Assembly: GCA_002347185.1 (NCBI GenBank)
Contig: DDXK01000140.1
Span: forward strand, 9,220 to 32,333
Reading direction: 5' to 3'
Source of the DNA: Desulfobulbaceae bacterium UBA2262
GTDB taxonomy: Bacteria; Desulfobacterota; Desulfobulbia; Desulfobulbales; Desulfurivibrionaceae
Length of the DNA: 23,114 nucleotides
A program made the position numbers and the translations under genes. Of this stretch, positions 20,893 to 23,114 are shown piece after piece. The notes beneath the pieces are model-generated. The model saw only the letters and a list, made by a program, of their open reading frames with translations, searched no databases and had not been told where the DNA came from. Position 1 is the stretch's first letter; every line of letters begins with the position of its first letter.

Positions 20893-21615
20893 TCAGAGGG
20901 TGAAGTTTTCGCCCAGGTACATTTTCCGGGCCACTTCGCTGCCCACGATCTGTTCGGCGTCGCCGCTGATCAGGATCTTGCCCTGGCTGACGATATAGGC
21001 CTGGTCGCAGACCGAGAGGGTCTCGCGCACGTTGTGGTCGGAGATGAGCACCCCCAGCCCGCGCGCCTTCAGGTCGCGGATGATTTGCTGGAGGTCGGCC
21101 ACGGAGAGGGGGTCGATGCCGGCAAAGGGCTCGTCCAGGAGGATGAAATCGGGCTCGGTGGCCAGGGCCCGCATGATCTCCACCCGCCGCCGCTCGCCGC
21201 CGGAGAGGGAGTGGCCGCGGTTGTCGGCCAGGTAATCGATCTTGAGTTCCTCCATGAGCTGCTGGGAGCGCTTTTTGATTTCCTTTGCGGAAAGGCCCAG
21301 CGGTTCAAGGACGATGCGGACGTTTTCCGCCACAGTGAGTTTTTTGAAAACCGAGGACTCCTGGGGCAGGTAGGAGAGGCCCTTCTTGGCGCGCTGGTGG
21401 ATGGGCAGGCTGGTGATCTCCTCCCCGTTCAGGAAGATGGCGCCGGAATCGGGGCGGACAAAGCCGGCGATGGAGTAGAAGGTCGTGGTCTTGCCCGCGC
21501 CGTTGGGGCCAAGCAGTCCGACCACCGTGCCGGTTTCCACCCGCAGGCTGATGCCGTCCACCACCCGCCGCTGCTTGTATTGCTTGACGATGTCTATCGT
21601 TTCGAGAACAGACAA
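20893..21615 (-). CDS. lptB: lipopolysaccharide export ATP-binding protein LptB
   Basis: 240 residues, usual length. An ABC ATPase on the cytoplasmic face of LptFG that drives lipopolysaccharide extraction from the inner membrane. Walker A GPNGAGKTT (K42), Q-loop in SYLPQESSVF, signature LSGGE (137-141), Walker B ILLDEP (158-163) and switch H194 are all present. The SDHNVRETL stretch and ending GENF are typical of LptB. It is separated from lptA by 100 bp of AT-rich repeat-like DNA, wider than expected for partners. LptF, LptG and LptC are not in the window. Confidence 0.97.
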   Translation of the reverse strand: MSVLETIDIVKQYKQRRVVDGISLRVETGTVVGLLGPNGAGKTTTFYSIAGFVRPDSGAIFLNGEEITSLPIHQRAKKGLSYLPQESSVFKKLTVAENVRIVLEPLGLSAKEIKKRSQQLMEELKIDYLADNRGHSLSGGERRRVEIMRALATEPDFILLDEPFAGIDPLSVADLQQIIRDLKARGLGVLISDHNVRETLSVCDQAYIVSQGKILISGDAEQIVGSEVARKMYLGENFTL

Positions 21616-21652
21616 GAAAGCCTCCCGGAATGCAGCAAGTGCAAAGTTGATA

Positions 21653-21728
21653 GTGCAAAATTAAAAGTGAAGAAACAGTGGGCATGGGAGGGCTGTTTCA
21701 ACAATTTTGCATTTTTCATTTTACATTC
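21653..21728. repeat. imperfect inverted repeat in the lptA-lptB gap, overlapping the lptA 3' end
   Basis: AT-rich arms GTGCAAAATT...GAAACAG (21653-21678) and CTGTTTC...AATTTTGCAT (21693-21711) face each other across 14 bases. The inner 7 bp pair perfectly. The right side runs into the last codons and stop of lptA. Confidence 0.65.
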
Positions 21729-22279
21729 TTCTCTGGCTTGGTTTCCCCTTCGCCGCCGGGGTAGAAGAAGGCCTTGACCCGCTCGCCTTTCTTCTCGCTT
21801 TTCTCGACCACGCTCTTACCTTCGTCGAGATAGAGGATTACCGAGTCGCCGGTGACCAGGTTGTTGTCCTGCCAGACCTTGGTGTTGCCGGTGAGGAGGA
21901 CCTTGCGCTCCGTCTCGAAGTATTCCATGGTGTCGCCGGTGGCGGTCCACTCCTCGCTCTGGATCTCGACGCTGCCCCTGGCCAGGAGTTTTTTCATTTT
22001 CCGGCCTTCGCCAGGCGTCAGTCTGGCTTTTTCCTCGTCGGAAAAATAGTAGACCGTCATTTCTGCGGAGCGGATGACCATTTCTCCCTGCCGGGCGTCC
22101 ACCTTGCCTTCGAAAAGCACGGCGTTTTCGCTTTTCAGCGAGGTCATGCGGTCCGCCTCGATATGGATCGGTTCCTTGCCGCCCGGAGCTGCCGCCGGCT
22201 CCTCCTGGGGCGCGGCCCAAGCCGCGCTGGGGCCGGTGAGGAGCAGGAGGGTGGCGAGGAGCATGGCAAATCGTTTCAT
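21716..22279 (-). CDS. lptA: lipopolysaccharide transport periplasmic protein LptA
   Basis: 187 residues. A signal peptide (about 1-22, MKRFAMLLATLLLLTGPS...) is followed by the OstA/LptA beta-jellyroll: PIHIEADRMTSLKSENAVLFEGKV, ARLTPGEGRKMKKLLARGSVEI and EYFETERKVLLTGNTKVWQDNNLVTGD. LptA bridges the periplasm between LptC/LptFG and LptD/E. The start at 22279 is fixed by GGAGG seven bases upstream and the signal peptide. The C-terminal residues KNVK and the TGA stop are encoded inside an AT-rich repeat-like sequence, so the tail may have been changed by its insertion. It is the first gene of the cluster; a neighbouring lptC, usual in this setting, is absent and the upstream gene is the divergent argB. 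Confidence 0.93.
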   Translation of the reverse strand: MKRFAMLLATLLLLTGPSAAWAAPQEEPAAAPGGKEPIHIEADRMTSLKSENAVLFEGKVDARQGEMVIRSAEMTVYYFSDEEKARLTPGEGRKMKKLLARGSVEIQSEEWTATGDTMEYFETERKVLLTGNTKVWQDNNLVTGDSVILYLDEGKSVVEKSEKKGERVKAFFYPGGEGETKPEKNVK

Positions 22280-22564
22280 GGGCTGTCCTCCCTGGGGTGC
22301 CGCAAAAGGGGAAAAGCGAAGGCAAAGGGATAGGCAATGGCCCCTGGCCTGGTTGCCAGGTGGTTCCGGATTTCTGAAGCCGGCAAAGACCAGCACTGCG
22401 CCTCTCCGGCAATTGCTTTGCGGCGGCTTTTGCGCCATCCCTGCTATCTTCTTTACATCTTGCCGTGCGCAGGATATATCTTGCGCTTGCGCAGAGAAAG
22501 TTCCGTTTTGAGGCCTCCGTCCGCGCGACGGCCAGCAACGTCAACCATAACATAACCGACGGCC
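22280..22564. other. divergent lptA/argB intergenic region
   Basis: 285 bp without a gene. The argB promoter lies at 22452-22480. No convincing promoter for lptA was seen on the other strand. A short CCTGG/CCAGG hairpin lies near 22350. Confidence 0.45.
22452..22480 (+). promoter_or_regulatory. argB promoter with TGCGC repeats at the start site
   Basis: TTTACA (22452-22457), a 17-base spacer and TATATC (22475-22480). TGCGC/GCGCA (22482-22493) forms a small inverted repeat just after the -10. Confidence 0.6.
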
Positions 22565-23114
22565 ATGAAGAAAGGTATAGAGAAAGCGAAAACCCTCATC
22601 GAATCCCTGCCCTATATCAGAAAATTCGCTGGCAAGACCGTGGTGATCAAATACGGCGGCCACGCCATGGTGGACGAGGAGCTGAAGAAGAGCTTCGCCC
22701 TCGACATCATCCTGATGAAGTACATCGGCATCAACCCGGTGGTGGTGCATGGCGGCGGTCCGCAGATCAACAAGTTCCTCACCAGGATGAACATCAAGTC
22801 CGATTACATCCAGGGCATGCGGGTCACCGACGGCGAAACCATGGACGTGGTGGAAATGGTGCTGGTGGGCAAGGTGAATAAGGAGATCGTCAGCCTGATC
22901 AACTTCCACGGCGGCAAGGCCGTTGGTCTTTCCGGCCGCGACGGCGATCTGGTCAAGGCGCGGAAGATGAAGATCATGAAGGCGCAGGCCGAAAACGCCC
23001 CGCCCGAGCTCATTGATCTGGGTCGGGTCGGCGAGGTGACCAGCGTCGATCCCGGCATCCTCACCACCCTGGACGCCGAGGATTTCATCCCGGTCATCGC
23101 GCCGGTGGGCGTGG
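22565..23114 (+). CDS. argB: acetylglutamate kinase (partial, C-terminus outside window)
   Basis: The first 183 residues of the arginine-pathway enzyme that phosphorylates N-acetylglutamate. It shows VVIKYGGHAMVDEELK (26-41), the glycine-rich VVVHGGGPQI (59-68), GMRVTDGETMDVVEMVL (84-100) and LGRVGEVTSVD (152-162). The long N-terminal helix and the RVT segment suggest the hexameric, arginine-inhibited type, as in Thermotoga and Pseudomonas; that is inference. The start at 22565 has no obvious Shine-Dalgarno sequence but matches the family N-terminus. A good promoter lies about 85 bp upstream. It is divergent from lptA and continues past the window edge. Confidence 0.95.
   Translation, partial: MKKGIEKAKTLIESLPYIRKFAGKTVVIKYGGHAMVDEELKKSFALDIILMKYIGINPVVVHGGGPQINKFLTRMNIKSDYIQGMRVTDGETMDVVEMVLVGKVNKEIVSLINFHGGKAVGLSGRDGDLVKARKMKIMKAQAENAPPELIDLGRVGEVTSVDPGILTTLDAEDFIPVIAPVGV

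Overview
The window is a GC-rich, tightly packed chromosomal segment of a Gram-negative bacterium. Evidence for a Gram-negative cell is the outer-membrane porin, the LptA and LptB lipopolysaccharide exporters, a lipoprotein and encoded tRNA CCA ends. The sigma-54/PtsN/RapZ cluster, the NtrC-type regulator, the hybrid kinase and the protein styles point to a deltaproteobacterium (Desulfobacterota), perhaps close to Desulfobulbales. That placement is inference from familiarity, not from a search.

Layout. 1-599 (-) is the N-terminal part of an NtrC-type response regulator. Divergent from it are a three-helix membrane protein, a hybrid histidine kinase and radA (673-4513), coupled by overlapping start/stop codons. 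4514-4772 carries a duplicated 34-bp block around a perfect hairpin, then a consensus promoter feeding two tandem serine tRNAs (UGA, GCU; 4773-4975).

4971-8718 is a compact integrative element inserted at the 3' end of tRNA-Ser(GCU). It is bounded by 73-bp direct repeats exactly 3,675 bp apart, each carrying the same rho-independent terminator. It encodes a P4-type integrase and an opposing three-gene strand: a ribbon-helix-helix protein, an HUH-type replication initiator and an AlpA-like regulator. I found no capsid, conjugation or defence gene. Three ATGCGCAT-type sites at exact 21-bp spacing precede the ribbon-helix-helix gene. TTGGGGGC motifs cluster on both sides of the attachment site. 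Strong hairpins upstream of the rep operon could be a replication origin. This is the most interesting part of the window.

8907-12640 returns to host genes: a PilZ protein, a YqaA/DedA-type membrane protein, Pcm, a small lipoprotein, a zinc-ribbon acidic protein and an RDD membrane protein. tRNA-Phe (12786-12861) has its own promoter and terminator. 13182-14450 is a porin with a promoter overlapped by a perfect 16-bp palindrome. 14812-15337 is a ParDE-type toxin-antitoxin pair. 15491-17170 is an exported FG-GAP/VCBS repeat protein, divergent from a histidine phosphatase.

17964-22279 (-) is the lptA-lptB-rpoN-ptsN-rapZ cluster, linking lipopolysaccharide export to sigma-54 and the nitrogen PTS. 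The hpf gene often found between rpoN and ptsN is absent, and no lptC precedes lptA. The window ends inside argB (22565-23114, +). The NtrC-type regulator at the left edge would need the sigma-54 encoded at 19296-20765.
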